A program made the translations under genes and the position numbers. DNA of 64,000 bases from JBCDBD01 sp039184335 (GTDB lineage Bacteria; Bacteroidota; Bacteroidia; Flavobacteriales; Flavobacteriaceae). The stretch is taken from assembly GCA_039184335.1 (NCBI GenBank), contig JBCDBD010000004.1, forward strand, positions 62,001 to 126,000, in the 5' to 3' direction. Positions 43,356 through 52,280 of this stretch are shown here, piece after piece (position 1 is the first letter of the stretch; each line of letters starts with the position of its first letter). The notes beneath the pieces are model-generated. The model did not search any database. It was not told the origin of the DNA and saw only the letters and a list, made by a program, of their open reading frames with translations.

Positions 43356-46208
43356 ATGCCCAAAAGAGAAGATTTAAAATCGATTTTAATTATTGGCTCA
43401 GGGCCTATTATCATTGGCCAAGCCTGTGAATTTGATTATTCAGGATCGCAAGCACTTCGATCGTTGCGCGAAGATGGTATCGAGACGATTTTGGTCAACA
43501 GTAATCCTGCTACCATTATGACAGACCCGTCCATGGCGGATCATGTGTACCTTAAGCCACTGAATACCAAATCGATTATAGAAATTCTCAAAAAGCATCC
43601 CAATATTGATGCCGTTTTGCCCACGATGGGCGGGCAGACCGCATTAAATCTCTGTATAGAGGCAGATGAAAAAGGGATTTGGGAAGATTTTGGGGTTGAA
43701 ATCATTGGTGTTGACATCGATGCCATCAACATTACCGAAGACCGTGAAAAGTTTCGCGAACTCATGTTGAAGATTGGCATTGGCATGCCACCCCAAGCGT
43801 CAGCAACTTCCTTTCTGAAAGGAAAGGAAATTGCCCAGGAATTTGGCTTTCCCTTGGTCATAAGGGCTTCCTTTACCTTGGGTGGCGCAGGTGCCTCTAT
43901 TGTGTATGAGCCAGAAAATTTTGACAAGCAGCTTAGCCATGCCCTTGAAGTGTCGCCTATTCACGAGGTGATGATTGATAAGGCCCTTATGGGTTGGAAG
44001 GAGTATGAACTGGAACTGCTCCGCGATAAAAATGACAATGTAGTCATCATTTGTACCATTGAGAATATGGATCCCATGGGAATCCATACTGGAGACTCCA
44101 TTACCGTAGCACCTGCGATGACCCTTTCAGATCGAACTTTTCAGCGCATGCGCGATATGGCCATCCATATGATGCGCAGTATCGGTGATTTTGCTGGTGG
44201 GTGTAATGTGCAGTTTGCCGTCAGCCCTGATGAGAAAGAAGACATCATTGCTATCGAGATCAATCCAAGGGTTTCCCGCTCATCCGCATTGGCCTCAAAG
44301 GCAACGGGTTATCCGATTGCCAAGGTAGCTGCTAAGTTGGCTATAGGATATACCCTTGACGAACTCCAAAATCAAATCACACAGTCCACATCTGCGCTTT
44401 TTGAACCTACCATAGACTATGTCATTGTGAAAATTCCACGTTGGAATTTTGACAAGTTTGAGGGTTCTGACCGTACTTTAGGACTTCAGATGAAAGCTGT
44501 AGGTGAGGTGATGGGTATCGGGCGCTCTTTTCAAGAGGCACTTCATAAGGCAACACAATCATTGGAAATCAAACGAAACGGACTGGGTGCTGATGGTAAA
44601 GGTTATAAGGATTATGAAAAGATCATCCAGAAATTGACCGTGCCCAGTTGGGACCGGGTATTCGTGATCTATGATGCCATTCAACTGGGTATCCCCTTAA
44701 AACGCATCCACGATATCACCAAGATTGATATGTGGTTTTTAAAACAATATGAGGAGCTTCATTTTTTAGAACAGGAGATTTCAAAATATACTGTTGAAAG
44801 TCTGCCCAAATCACTTCTTTTGGAAGCAAAACAGAAAGGGTTTGCCGATAGGCAAATTGCCCATATGCTTGACTGTTACGAAAGTGAGGTGCATAAAAAG
44901 CGAACGAATCTTAACATTAACCGGGTATACAAATTGGTGGATACCTGTGCTGCCGAATTTAAGGCAATGACCCCCTATTACTATTCGACTTTTGAAGAAG
45001 AGGTCGAAACCCCTGAAGGAAAACGTTATGTGGCCAATGACAGTCAGGTCTCTGAACGCCCCAAGATTTTGGTATTGGGATCTGGTCCAAACCGTATCGG
45101 TCAAGGTATCGAGTTTGACTATTGTTGTGTGCACGGGGTCTTGGCCGCTGCTGAATGCGGTTATGAAACCATCATGATCAATTGCAATCCTGAAACGGTC
45201 TCCACCGATTTTGATACAGCGGACAAACTGTATTTTGAGCCTGTTTTTTGGGAGCATATCTATGATATCATCCGTCATGAAAAACCTGAAGGGGTCATTG
45301 TACAGTTGGGTGGGCAAACGGCCCTGAAACTGGCCGAGAAACTGGACCGTTACGGTATCAATATCATTGGTACAAGTTTTAAATCTTTGGATTTGGCCGA
45401 AGACCGCGGTAGTTTTTCCACACTTTTAAAGGACAACAATATACCGTATCCTAAATTCGGGGTAGCCGAAAGTGCCGATGAGGCACTGGAACTGGCCGAT
45501 GAACTGGGTTTTCCCTTGCTGGTAAGGCCTTCATATGTTTTGGGCGGACAGGGCATGAAAATTGTCATCAACAAAGAAGATTTAGAGGCCCATGTGGTGG
45601 GACTATTGCGTAAGATACCCAATAATAAACTTTTGTTGGACCACTATTTGGATGGTGCTATCGAAGCTGAGGCCGATGCCATTTGCGACGGGGATGAGGT
45701 CTATATTATTGGGATTATGGAACATATTGAGCCCTGTGGGATCCATTCGGGGGATTCAAATGCTACCCTGCCCCCTTTTAATCTTGGTGAATTTGTTTTA
45801 CAGCAAATAAAAGACCATACGAAGAAGATTGCGTTGGCATTGAAGACTGTCGGATTGATCAACATACAGTTTGCCATCAAAGATGACATGGTTTATATCA
45901 TTGAGGCCAACCCTAGGGCATCACGTACGGTTCCCTTTATTGCCAAGGCGTATGGTGAGCCTTACGTAAATTATGCGACAAAAGTAATGTTGGGCGAAAA
46001 GAAGATCAAAGATTTTAAATTTACCCCTGAACTGGAAGGCTATGCTATTAAACAGCCTGTGTTTTCATTCAACAAGTTCCCCAATGTGAACAAGAATTTG
46101 GGCCCTGAAATGAAAAGCACAGGCGAGAGCATTTTGTTTATCGACAGCTTAAAGGACGATGATTTCTACAACCTCTATTCAAGACGTAAAATGTATTTGA
46201 GCAAGTAA
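43356..46208 (+). CDS. carB: carbamoyl-phosphate synthase large subunit
   Basis: 950 residues. Two ATP-grasp synthetase halves: carboxyphosphate unit (1-400; 'ILIIGSGPIIIGQACEFDYS', 'HGTHTGDSITVAPAMTLSD'-type motif seen as 'MGIHTGDSITVAP'), oligomerisation region (400-550), carbamoyl-phosphate unit (550-930; 'LVLGSGPNRIGQGIEFDYC', 'GIHSGDSNATLPPF'). It makes carbamoyl phosphate for pyrimidines and arginine together with CarA, not encoded here. The chain stops about 120 residues before the end of E. coli CarB, i.e. the C-terminal allosteric (MGS-like) domain is absent, as in other flavobacterial CarB. No exact promoter is seen in the 43 bp after the rpmH terminator. Confidence 0.97.
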   Translation: MPKREDLKSILIIGSGPIIIGQACEFDYSGSQALRSLREDGIETILVNSNPATIMTDPSMADHVYLKPLNTKSIIEILKKHPNIDAVLPTMGGQTALNLCIEADEKGIWEDFGVEIIGVDIDAINITEDREKFRELMLKIGIGMPPQASATSFLKGKEIAQEFGFPLVIRASFTLGGAGASIVYEPENFDKQLSHALEVSPIHEVMIDKALMGWKEYELELLRDKNDNVVIICTIENMDPMGIHTGDSITVAPAMTLSDRTFQRMRDMAIHMMRSIGDFAGGCNVQFAVSPDEKEDIIAIEINPRVSRSSALASKATGYPIAKVAAKLAIGYTLDELQNQITQSTSALFEPTIDYVIVKIPRWNFDKFEGSDRTLGLQMKAVGEVMGIGRSFQEALHKATQSLEIKRNGLGADGKGYKDYEKIIQKLTVPSWDRVFVIYDAIQLGIPLKRIHDITKIDMWFLKQYEELHFLEQEISKYTVESLPKSLLLEAKQKGFADRQIAHMLDCYESEVHKKRTNLNINRVYKLVDTCAAEFKAMTPYYYSTFEEEVETPEGKRYVANDSQVSERPKILVLGSGPNRIGQGIEFDYCCVHGVLAAAECGYETIMINCNPETVSTDFDTADKLYFEPVFWEHIYDIIRHEKPEGVIVQLGGQTALKLAEKLDRYGINIIGTSFKSLDLAEDRGSFSTLLKDNNIPYPKFGVAESADEALELADELGFPLLVRPSYVLGGQGMKIVINKEDLEAHVVGLLRKIPNNKLLLDHYLDGAIEAEADAICDGDEVYIIGIMEHIEPCGIHSGDSNATLPPFNLGEFVLQQIKDHTKKIALALKTVGLINIQFAIKDDMVYIIEANPRASRTVPFIAKAYGEPYVNYATKVMLGEKKIKDFKFTPELEGYAIKQPVFSFNKFPNVNKNLGPEMKSTGESILFIDSLKDDDFYNLYSRRKMYLSK

Positions 46209-46240
46209 AGTTCTTTTGACGCTTTGTTCTGTTTTTTTGC

Positions 46241-47392
46241 TCAATTCAATTGTAAGCCATCGGTACTGTCCAATCTGGCAACAAAGCCCCACCCAAAAAA
46301 GTAATTTGCAATGCCGAGTAACAGCTCATTATCTCCTTTTTTCAGGGGCAACATGATTTCACTGTTCGCTATGGTACATCTGCCCCGGGGTGCTTTCATA
46401 CCTGGAGAACCATAATAATTTTTGTCAACAAAGAGTGGCTGTCCATCGATGAATACCCATACCTCATCACTGAACCCCAGTTTCAAGCGCTTTACTTGAT
46501 CAGTTTCAGATTTGATATTGGTCTTTACCCATGCCAGCCGCCTTTTGCCATCTTCCGTAGCACCATAACGTCGGGTAAGGTTGACCATGCCCCGTCGCTC
46601 AGCTTTTATTGATTTCCATTCCGTACTGTTCATCAAAGTACTGTCGATTACCACATCACCTTGCATACCCTTAAAAATATCCCTGTTAAAGGGTAGTTCA
46701 ATAGGGCTGTTTACCTTCCAGTGCTTAAGGTAGCGGGTGTCGCTATAGGTCGGATCGTACCCAGCAGTCTCAGTAAGCCCTTCGGTGGCATTCGGTTGAA
46801 TCACTAAGTTTGCGTAGATGACACTACCTGATAGGTAAATTCCACCTGTTTCCTGATTTCCTTCCAGTGCAGGTACATGCAGGGCAACGTTGTCCATATC
46901 ATTTACATAGACTTTCATTTGTTTGCCTGAAACCACAAGCTTTACATGGTTCCAACGTCCATCATAAATTGTAGCCGCTGCTTGGTACTCATCTGTCATG
47001 TCCCACATATTGACCCCATCGATTACGGTGGCGTATTGCATGGTATAACGACTCAGCGGGTCTACGGTCCCAAAATAGCGGATATAGAAGAGCTCTGTGT
47101 TCAACTGGTCATCAGAAGACCTAAACCCAATTCCTGGAAATCCCCTATCGGTAAATTCTACATCAAATTCTAGGGTGCCATTGGTGAATTGGTGATTTTT
47201 TAGTTGAATTTGAAACCCTTCCCCAGTTTTTGAGCGTACGGCCGGTACAGAGTTGTGGGTTACAAACTCCACTTTTTCAGCATCATGTTCCCATGCGCTT
47301 GCTGTCATCGGAACCTTTATTTCATTTTTCTGTGCCTGTAGCTGCATACTAAGGATTAGCATACTGAATGCCAAGGAGATTTTTTTGATCAT
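46241..47392 (-). CDS. secreted LamG-like protein, possibly 3-keto-disaccharide hydrolase-related
   Basis: 383 residues. Signal peptide 'KKISLAFSMLILSMQLQAQ'. Residues about 40-200 form a concanavalin/LamG-type beta-sandwich: 'NGTLEFDVEFTDRGFPGIGF', 'YDGRWNHVKLVVSGKQMKVY'. The C-terminal part ('EVWVFIDGQPLFVDKNYYGS', 'GDNELLLGIANYFFGWGFVA') is a jelly-roll-like sugar-binding domain. It resembles DUF1080-type secreted proteins of glycan degraders, but no catalytic residues can be named. Convergent with carB, divergent from the membrane-tethered HTH/LamG gene, 141 bp apart. Confidence 0.75.
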   Translation of the reverse strand: MIKKISLAFSMLILSMQLQAQKNEIKVPMTASAWEHDAEKVEFVTHNSVPAVRSKTGEGFQIQLKNHQFTNGTLEFDVEFTDRGFPGIGFRSSDDQLNTELFYIRYFGTVDPLSRYTMQYATVIDGVNMWDMTDEYQAAATIYDGRWNHVKLVVSGKQMKVYVNDMDNVALHVPALEGNQETGGIYLSGSVIYANLVIQPNATEGLTETAGYDPTYSDTRYLKHWKVNSPIELPFNRDIFKGMQGDVVIDSTLMNSTEWKSIKAERRGMVNLTRRYGATEDGKRRLAWVKTNIKSETDQVKRLKLGFSDEVWVFIDGQPLFVDKNYYGSPGMKAPRGRCTIANSEIMLPLKKGDNELLLGIANYFFGWGFVARLDSTDGLQLN

Positions 47393-47533
47393 CTATTCTA
47401 ATTTTTGTGGTTTACAATTAAATTTGAATGTATCAAATGTACTTGCCGCTCTTTGTTGATCGGGTTTGGTCACTTGTTCAATTTTATTTAATCTTGTTCA
47501 ATTCGTATTTTTCAGTGCACTCGTGGTAGATTT

Positions 47534-48811
47534 ATGAAAAAGATGACCCCTCGCATGAAAAGATTTTTGGTAACCCAAATTGAAAACCATTTGGAGTGGG
47601 GTAGTGGGGCTTCTTGGACCAACAAGGACTTTGGTGAACTAAGCAAGAAGATTTTTGAGGTTACTGGAAAACAATTGAGTGTCACCACGTTAAAACGTGT
47701 TTGGGGCAGAGCAGGGAGTGTTGGCAACCTCAGTGTTACGACATTTGATATTCTCTCTGAGTTCTTAGGTTATGAAAACTGGCGTGATTTTCAAAAGACC
47801 CACGCGGCTGGTAAGTATGTATCTGTAAAGACAGGAACATGGGCCAGATACTCAATATGGGGTAGCTGCATACTCGCTTTGATGATATTATCCTTGCTTT
47901 TTTGGCGTGGACTGAAAAGTCCGGTACAAAAAAACCCTTCTTTAAAAAGCCAGTCTTCTATGGCCGATGTTTCTTTTTCATTGGACAAAGTGGCCTCAGG
48001 CTATCCGAATACGGTGATTTTTCGCTATGATGTAGGCAATCTACATTACGATACGTTGTTCATTCAACAGTCTTGGGATACCCGAAAACAGATTTCTTTG
48101 GATGAAGCCAGTGGACTTGTAACCTCAACATATTACCTGCCTGGGTATTTTCTTGCCAAACTGGTTTCAGACAATGGGATTTTGGAGGAACGTAACCTCT
48201 ATATCCCTACAAAAGGATGGCAAGGAACTCTATTGGATGGGTCTGGACAGCCATCGTATCTGAAACCAGATCAACTGAACTATGGGGAAACAATCAGCGT
48301 TGCTTCCGAGATTTTAGAAAACCTGAATACCATGGATGAAGGATGTCTTTATCTGGCACATCTGTCCCCAAATCCAGTAATCGATGGCAGTGACTTTCAG
48401 TTGACCACCTCTTTCAGAATGTCTGATTCAAAGGAAGGGAGCATTTGTCAAAATGTTAGAATGACCGTAACGGGCACCCGTGAGGTAATCTCATTGGAGT
48501 TCAGTATTCCGGGTTGTGTTGGCGACCTGATATTCTTTATGGACCAGGATATGATACAAGGAAAAAACAACGATTTTTCAGCTTTTGGAATGAAAGACGC
48601 AGAGTGGATGCAGTGCAAGTTAGTTGTACAAAACAGTATGCTAAAGGTGTTTTTATATGACAAGGTAGTCTTTCAAAGAGCGCTCAAGGTAGATTTGGGA
48701 AAGATTGGAGGAGTGCAATGGTACTTTGAGGGTTTGGGGGAAATTCGTGAACTACACTTATTGGATGCCCAGCAGCATATCGATTTTATAGGGGACCAAA
48801 TGCCAAAATAG
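47534..48811 (+). CDS. membrane-tethered HTH-like protein with PKD-like and LamG-like outer domains
   Basis: 425 residues. Residues 1-90 are a small helical domain ('WGSGASWTNKDFGELSKKIF', 'LSVTTLKRVWGRAG', 'TFDILSEFLGYENWRDFQ') known in Bacteroidetes and DNA-binding-like in pattern. A membrane helix follows ('IWGSCILALMILSLLFWRGL', about 115-134). The outer part has a PKD-like section ('YPNTVIFRYDVGNLHYDTLF', about 156-175) and a LamG-like C-terminus ('WMQCKLVVQNSMLKVFLYDK'). The layout suggests a one-component trans-membrane sensor; DNA binding is inferred. The LamG-like end parallels the divergent secreted protein. Confidence 0.75.
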   Translation: MKKMTPRMKRFLVTQIENHLEWGSGASWTNKDFGELSKKIFEVTGKQLSVTTLKRVWGRAGSVGNLSVTTFDILSEFLGYENWRDFQKTHAAGKYVSVKTGTWARYSIWGSCILALMILSLLFWRGLKSPVQKNPSLKSQSSMADVSFSLDKVASGYPNTVIFRYDVGNLHYDTLFIQQSWDTRKQISLDEASGLVTSTYYLPGYFLAKLVSDNGILEERNLYIPTKGWQGTLLDGSGQPSYLKPDQLNYGETISVASEILENLNTMDEGCLYLAHLSPNPVIDGSDFQLTTSFRMSDSKEGSICQNVRMTVTGTREVISLEFSIPGCVGDLIFFMDQDMIQGKNNDFSAFGMKDAEWMQCKLVVQNSMLKVFLYDKVVFQRALKVDLGKIGGVQWYFEGLGEIRELHLLDAQQHIDFIGDQMPK

Positions 48812-48912
48812 TATTTGGTAATACTTCAAGATCACAGCATTGGTTTTTGACGACTTTTTTTGCTATAATGTGATGCAAATAGCTTTTGTGAACGATCAAG
48901 ATAGTATTTTTT

Positions 48913-50067
48913 TTATAGAACAGCTTTTGAAAAATAATATTCAATATCGGGGTTGGTCATGGGTTGTAGCGCACCAAACTGTACCTGTTTGCCAAGGTTA
49001 TCGAGTAACGGGTCGGTAAAAAAATGGGTACCCAATATGAGACGGGTCTCTGACACAATCTCTTCAGCAAATTGAGTGCTATAAAATTTAGATAATAAAG
49101 ATGACTCAAGTATATTTTTTAGGGAAGCCTTGTCCGCTTTCTTGAAATTTGAAATGGCGATACCCGATTGCTTGCAAAGTTGTAATGCTGTTCTATATTT
49201 TAGGATCAATTTACCGAGATTTCCTTCAAAACGTTCAGATTCAGAGAGTTTTTTTCCATTCTTTATTTTTTTTCGACCAAATTCCTTGAGATGGGAAATC
49301 ATACGTTGGGCACCACCCAAATAAGGTGCCGATGCCAAGGTTTGAAACCAAGCCCTTTGGTAGACCAATAATTCACTGTGTTTATGGGTTTCGATGGTTT
49401 CTTCTAGATCGATGGCAAGGGCATTGTCTACCCACAAATTGGTGAACCGTACTGATTTTGTGAATGAACCCAGCATGGCATCTTTGAAGACCTCTTTTTC
49501 GAAAGTAATTTCAGTATCACTATATGGTGCAAAAAAGACAGCTTTCTTATAGGTATTCAAAGTAGCGGTGAACACTAGATAATCTGCGATTCCTGAAAGT
49601 GACATAAAAGGTGCCTGACCATTGATCAGATATCCCCCTTGCTCTTTTTTGGCCCAAATACCGCTGTTTTGGCCTAGCGTTCTGTGGGAACGAACGGAAC
49701 CGGTATTTGCAATCAAGGCACGCTCTTTTCTTATTTTGTTCAATAAGATTTCGCGTTTCCAGAATGTCTTACTTGTTTTTGGCAATGGATAGTTCGCAAT
49801 GGAAGCCAAAATGTAGTAATGCATGGAGAGCGCAATGGCAACTGGAATTGAAATTTCCCCGAACCCAAGTAAAATTTTAAAACAAGATTCGTGAATGTTT
49901 TCCGTGTCCTTTCCGTTACATGGGATGAATGGCAGTTGCGTGGTTCTTAAAAAAGTGTAGAATTCCTTGAAATCACGACTGTTTTTCGCACCGTAAAGTA
50001 TATCACAAGCTTCTTTAAGCTCATTTTTTTCCTTGATGAGGGGATTTTTTAAAGTGATATGGTTCAT
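48913..50067 (-). CDS. divergent acyl-CoA dehydrogenase-family protein
   Basis: 384 residues, close to the usual ~380 of acyl-CoA dehydrogenases. An ACAD-like order can be traced: N-terminal helices with 'GFGEISIPVAIALSMHYYIL', a middle beta domain ('GSVRSHRTLGQNSG', 'GGYLINGQAPFMSLSGIADY', 'KSVRFTNLWVDNALAI') and a C-terminal helical domain. The standard signatures are missing: no 'TEPxAGSD' loop and no 'YEGT' segment with the catalytic Glu. It may be a flavin-dependent monooxygenase of the ACAD fold or an inactive relative. It is 86 bp after the DUF2306 gene and starts right after an A-rich leader. Confidence 0.7.
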   Translation of the reverse strand: MNHITLKNPLIKEKNELKEACDILYGAKNSRDFKEFYTFLRTTQLPFIPCNGKDTENIHESCFKILLGFGEISIPVAIALSMHYYILASIANYPLPKTSKTFWKREILLNKIRKERALIANTGSVRSHRTLGQNSGIWAKKEQGGYLINGQAPFMSLSGIADYLVFTATLNTYKKAVFFAPYSDTEITFEKEVFKDAMLGSFTKSVRFTNLWVDNALAIDLEETIETHKHSELLVYQRAWFQTLASAPYLGGAQRMISHLKEFGRKKIKNGKKLSESERFEGNLGKLILKYRTALQLCKQSGIAISNFKKADKASLKNILESSLLSKFYSTQFAEEIVSETRLILGTHFFTDPLLDNLGKQVQFGALQPMTNPDIEYYFSKAVL

Positions 50068-50153
50068 TTTTTGATTGTTAAGATATAAGTTGTCGCTATC
50101 TATTGGTCACCTTATTTATAGATTAGTTACATCATAAGTGTTCTTTTCAAAGC

Positions 50154-50975
50154 TTAAAGACGTGGAAGCCACATGCCCATGGTTGCCGCAAAAGTTCCTA
50201 GTGCGGTAATAGCTGTAAGCAATAGCAATGTTGCTGACATTATAATTTTTGGTGTTGCAGGTTTTTTTCTGGTGGCCCTGAAGTAAAGTTCAACCATTAA
50301 AAGGGGTAGCAGGTATTGTGCAAATCCAAGAAAGACCAAAAAAGGCCCCCGAAAGGTTTCAGGGTCAAAACCTACGGGGCCACCATTGATGAATAACCAG
50401 AACATCAATCCTATTCTAAAAAACCAAACCCCACCCATGGCCAAAAAAAGGCGAAGGGCCCATCGGTTGTGGGCATCAATGTTGCGTTTGATGGCATTTT
50501 GTATGGTGAGTAGGGCAAAACCCAAAATCAGTAGCCCATTGATACTTATACTGATATCACCAATTATTCCACTCACAGTTCCTTCTGTCAATACCATATA
50601 CATGCCACTTAAACTGATGAGAAAAGCAGCAACGATATAAAACCTCCCGTTCCATCTATGGAACGTAGGGGCCAGTTTCCTGAACTGTGGAATGAACTGG
50701 ATGGGGCCACCGATCATCACGATTACTGCAAATAAAAGATGTAGTGCCACGGCGAGATTCCCCATGGTTACCCCGTCGGTATACCCATGGGGAAGTATTC
50801 TGTTCCATTTCATGAAATCACCTTTTATGGCTGATCCCCCATAGAATGCGGCTACGTAAAGAGCAAATATCCATTGACCGATTACGGTAACTATAAACCA
50901 GAGGTGTGCTGTCTTTTTGAGCAATTGTGAAGCGGGTAGTTTTGATGATTTTAAAGGATGGAGTGTATAGCACAT
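50154..50975 (-). CDS. DUF2306-like polytopic membrane protein
   Basis: 273 residues with about seven membrane helices, among them 'HLWFIVTVIGQWIFALYVAA', 'LAVALHLLFAVIVMIGGPIQ', 'YIVAAFLISLSGMYMVL' and 'LLILGFALLTIQNAIK'. The motif 'FHRWNGRFYIVAAF' and 'DAHNRWALRLFLAMGGVWFF' with conserved His/Arg in or near helices is the DUF2306 pattern. Function unknown. It is the last of three membrane-protein genes that share one 14-nt leader. Confidence 0.8.
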   Translation of the reverse strand: MCYTLHPLKSSKLPASQLLKKTAHLWFIVTVIGQWIFALYVAAFYGGSAIKGDFMKWNRILPHGYTDGVTMGNLAVALHLLFAVIVMIGGPIQFIPQFRKLAPTFHRWNGRFYIVAAFLISLSGMYMVLTEGTVSGIIGDISISINGLLILGFALLTIQNAIKRNIDAHNRWALRLFLAMGGVWFFRIGLMFWLFINGGPVGFDPETFRGPFLVFLGFAQYLLPLLMVELYFRATRKKPATPKIIMSATLLLLTAITALGTFAATMGMWLPRL

Positions 50976-50983
50976 GATGGTCT

Positions 50984-50997
50984 GTTTTTTGATTGAT
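50984..50997 (-). repeat. shared 14-nt leader, copy 1
   Basis: Minus strand ATCAATCAAAAAAC ending 8 nt before the ATG at 50975. Identical sequence and distance before the next two genes upstream. Confidence 0.75.
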
Positions 50998-51027
50998 AGA
51001 TCTATTTTGGTAAAGTATTAAATGGTG

Positions 51028-51720
51028 TTATGTCGATGAAATGGTTTTTTTCTGGGGGTCAGTGTAAAATCCTTTGGCAATGAGCCACCCTGTAAGGGTA
51101 ATCATAAATACCCCATTTTGGGAATAGAAATGGAAACTTACGGTGATATCAAAGATGTTTAACCAACTGGCGATGAACACCAAAGTGATGGCGACCATTC
51201 CCCAAACCGATAGCCATCTTGGAATGAGCCTGGTCTTGAAAAAGAAGTAATACAATGAAAAAGCAGCCGCTGCAAAGAGTATTAACCCAATAAAATGTGC
51301 CGCAAAATATTCCTCGATCTTTAGAATTGCCAAAGACAGAAAATGGGCAGTGTCAATGTCATCCAGTTCAATGAATACCTGACCTGAGGAAAGTAAGGAC
51401 AAATGACTGACATTGCTGAATACAATCGTTGCCACCTGTATTAACCAGATACCCAAGAACCAAAGGGCAAAACTATTTTTATACTGGTTTAACAAAGGGA
51501 AAAGCTTGATGGCAATGACGATCCAAAGGGCACTGGCCAGAATATCCAAAAATACGGCGATTCTGGTGTTCAGGGCATTTTGTACTATATCATTTAAAAA
51601 ATCGGGCGAAGTTGTCATTGCCCTTGATAACCCTCTCAAAAAAATGGAAGGAATACCAATGGCCATGATTAAGAACAGTAAAAATCCAACGGTTCTTCCA
51701 ATCTGTTGTGTAGCAGTCAT
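51028..51720 (-). CDS. DUF4386-like polytopic membrane protein
   Basis: 230 residues and six membrane helices, e.g. 'TVGFLLFLIMAIGIPSIFL', 'IAVFLDILASALWIVIAIKL', 'ALWFLGIWLIQVATIVFSNV', 'AHFIGLILFAAAAFSLYYFF' and 'LSVWGMVAITLVFIASWLNI'. 'RIAVFLDILAS..WIVIAI' and the later 'IPRWLSVWG' are DUF4386 features. Unknown function. Tandem TTGAT repeats and the shared 14-nt leader precede it. Confidence 0.75.
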   Translation of the reverse strand: MTATQQIGRTVGFLLFLIMAIGIPSIFLRGLSRAMTTSPDFLNDIVQNALNTRIAVFLDILASALWIVIAIKLFPLLNQYKNSFALWFLGIWLIQVATIVFSNVSHLSLLSSGQVFIELDDIDTAHFLSLAILKIEEYFAAHFIGLILFAAAAFSLYYFFFKTRLIPRWLSVWGMVAITLVFIASWLNIFDITVSFHFYSQNGVFMITLTGWLIAKGFYTDPQKKTISST

Positions 51721-51728
51721 AATTTTTC

Positions 51729-51742
51729 GTTTTTTGATTGAT
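51729..51742 (-). repeat. shared 14-nt leader, copy 2
   Basis: Minus strand ATCAATCAAAAAAC ending 8 nt before the ATG at 51720. Confidence 0.75.
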
Positions 51743-51770
51743 TAATGATTAATGATTGATGTATTGATGA
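51735..51770. repeat. short tandem TGAT-rich repeat
   Basis: Plus strand ATTAATG/ATTAATG/ATTGATG-like heptamers in tandem, running from the shared leader into the upstream spacer. Probably slippage. Confidence 0.4.
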
Positions 51771-51784
51771 ACAATCGCAATTTT

Positions 51785-52234
51785 CTAATAAGGCTGTGTT
51801 TTGAACGACCATAGGGGTTTGACATAGTTGCTGAAAAAATACCCCCAGGGTATCACCAAAACATCCAGTATCACTGCAGTGACACAGATCCAATAGAATG
51901 CTTCGGCTTCTGTTGTCACCACACCCACTGATTTCATGGGAAAATATATGGTCAAGACCCAAGTAGCCTTGTAGAGCAGTTGTAAAAAAAGCAAGGGCAG
52001 CATTTTTATGGGATATCGGACCCTAAGTCCCATTAAAGTGGCATATGTGGCCCAAAAACTAAAGGCTACCCCTGTAATGTAATCAATGGGCTCATCGGTA
52101 AAGAGCAGATATTCCCATGCCTGAAATGCCAAACCGATACAGGTCAACAAGTAAAGGCTACGCATGACCGTGAGACGAAACTTGGAGGGTGTCGTTGAAT
52201 CGGCAGTAATGGTTCTGTCAAAAGTTGAATTCAT
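51785..52234 (-). CDS. membrane protein of unknown function (149 residues)
   Basis: Not recognised. Four membrane helices: 'SLYLLTCIGLAFQAWEYLL' (about 27-45), 'YITGVAFSFWATYATLMGL', 'MLPLLFLQLLYKATWVLTIY' and 'AFYWICVTAVILDVLVIPWG', with a conserved-looking aromatic C-terminus 'FFSNYVKPLWSFKTQPY'. It lies between the DUF2807-like gene and the DUF4386-like gene and has the same 14-nt leader as its two followers, so the three are likely controlled alike. Confidence 0.65.
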   Translation of the reverse strand: MNSTFDRTITADSTTPSKFRLTVMRSLYLLTCIGLAFQAWEYLLFTDEPIDYITGVAFSFWATYATLMGLRVRYPIKMLPLLFLQLLYKATWVLTIYFPMKSVGVVTTEAEAFYWICVTAVILDVLVIPWGYFFSNYVKPLWSFKTQPY

Positions 52235-52242
52235 GATTGTCC

Positions 52243-52256
52243 GTTTTTTGATTGAT
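52243..52256 (-). repeat. shared 14-nt leader, copy 3
   Basis: Minus strand ATCAATCAAAAAAC ending 8 nt before the ATG at 52234. Confidence 0.75.
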
Positions 52257-52280
52257 GATCGATAGGTGTTCGTCTTTTGA

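Noticed and set aside
48810..48825. AGTATT-TGGT-AATACT hairpin after the HTH/LamG gene as a terminator
   Set aside because: A six-bp AT-only stem without a T run is too weak.
51735..51770. Tandem TGAT-rich repeat as a CRISPR-like array
   Set aside because: Units are 7-8 nt with no spacers and no cas genes nearby; slippage is the simpler reading.
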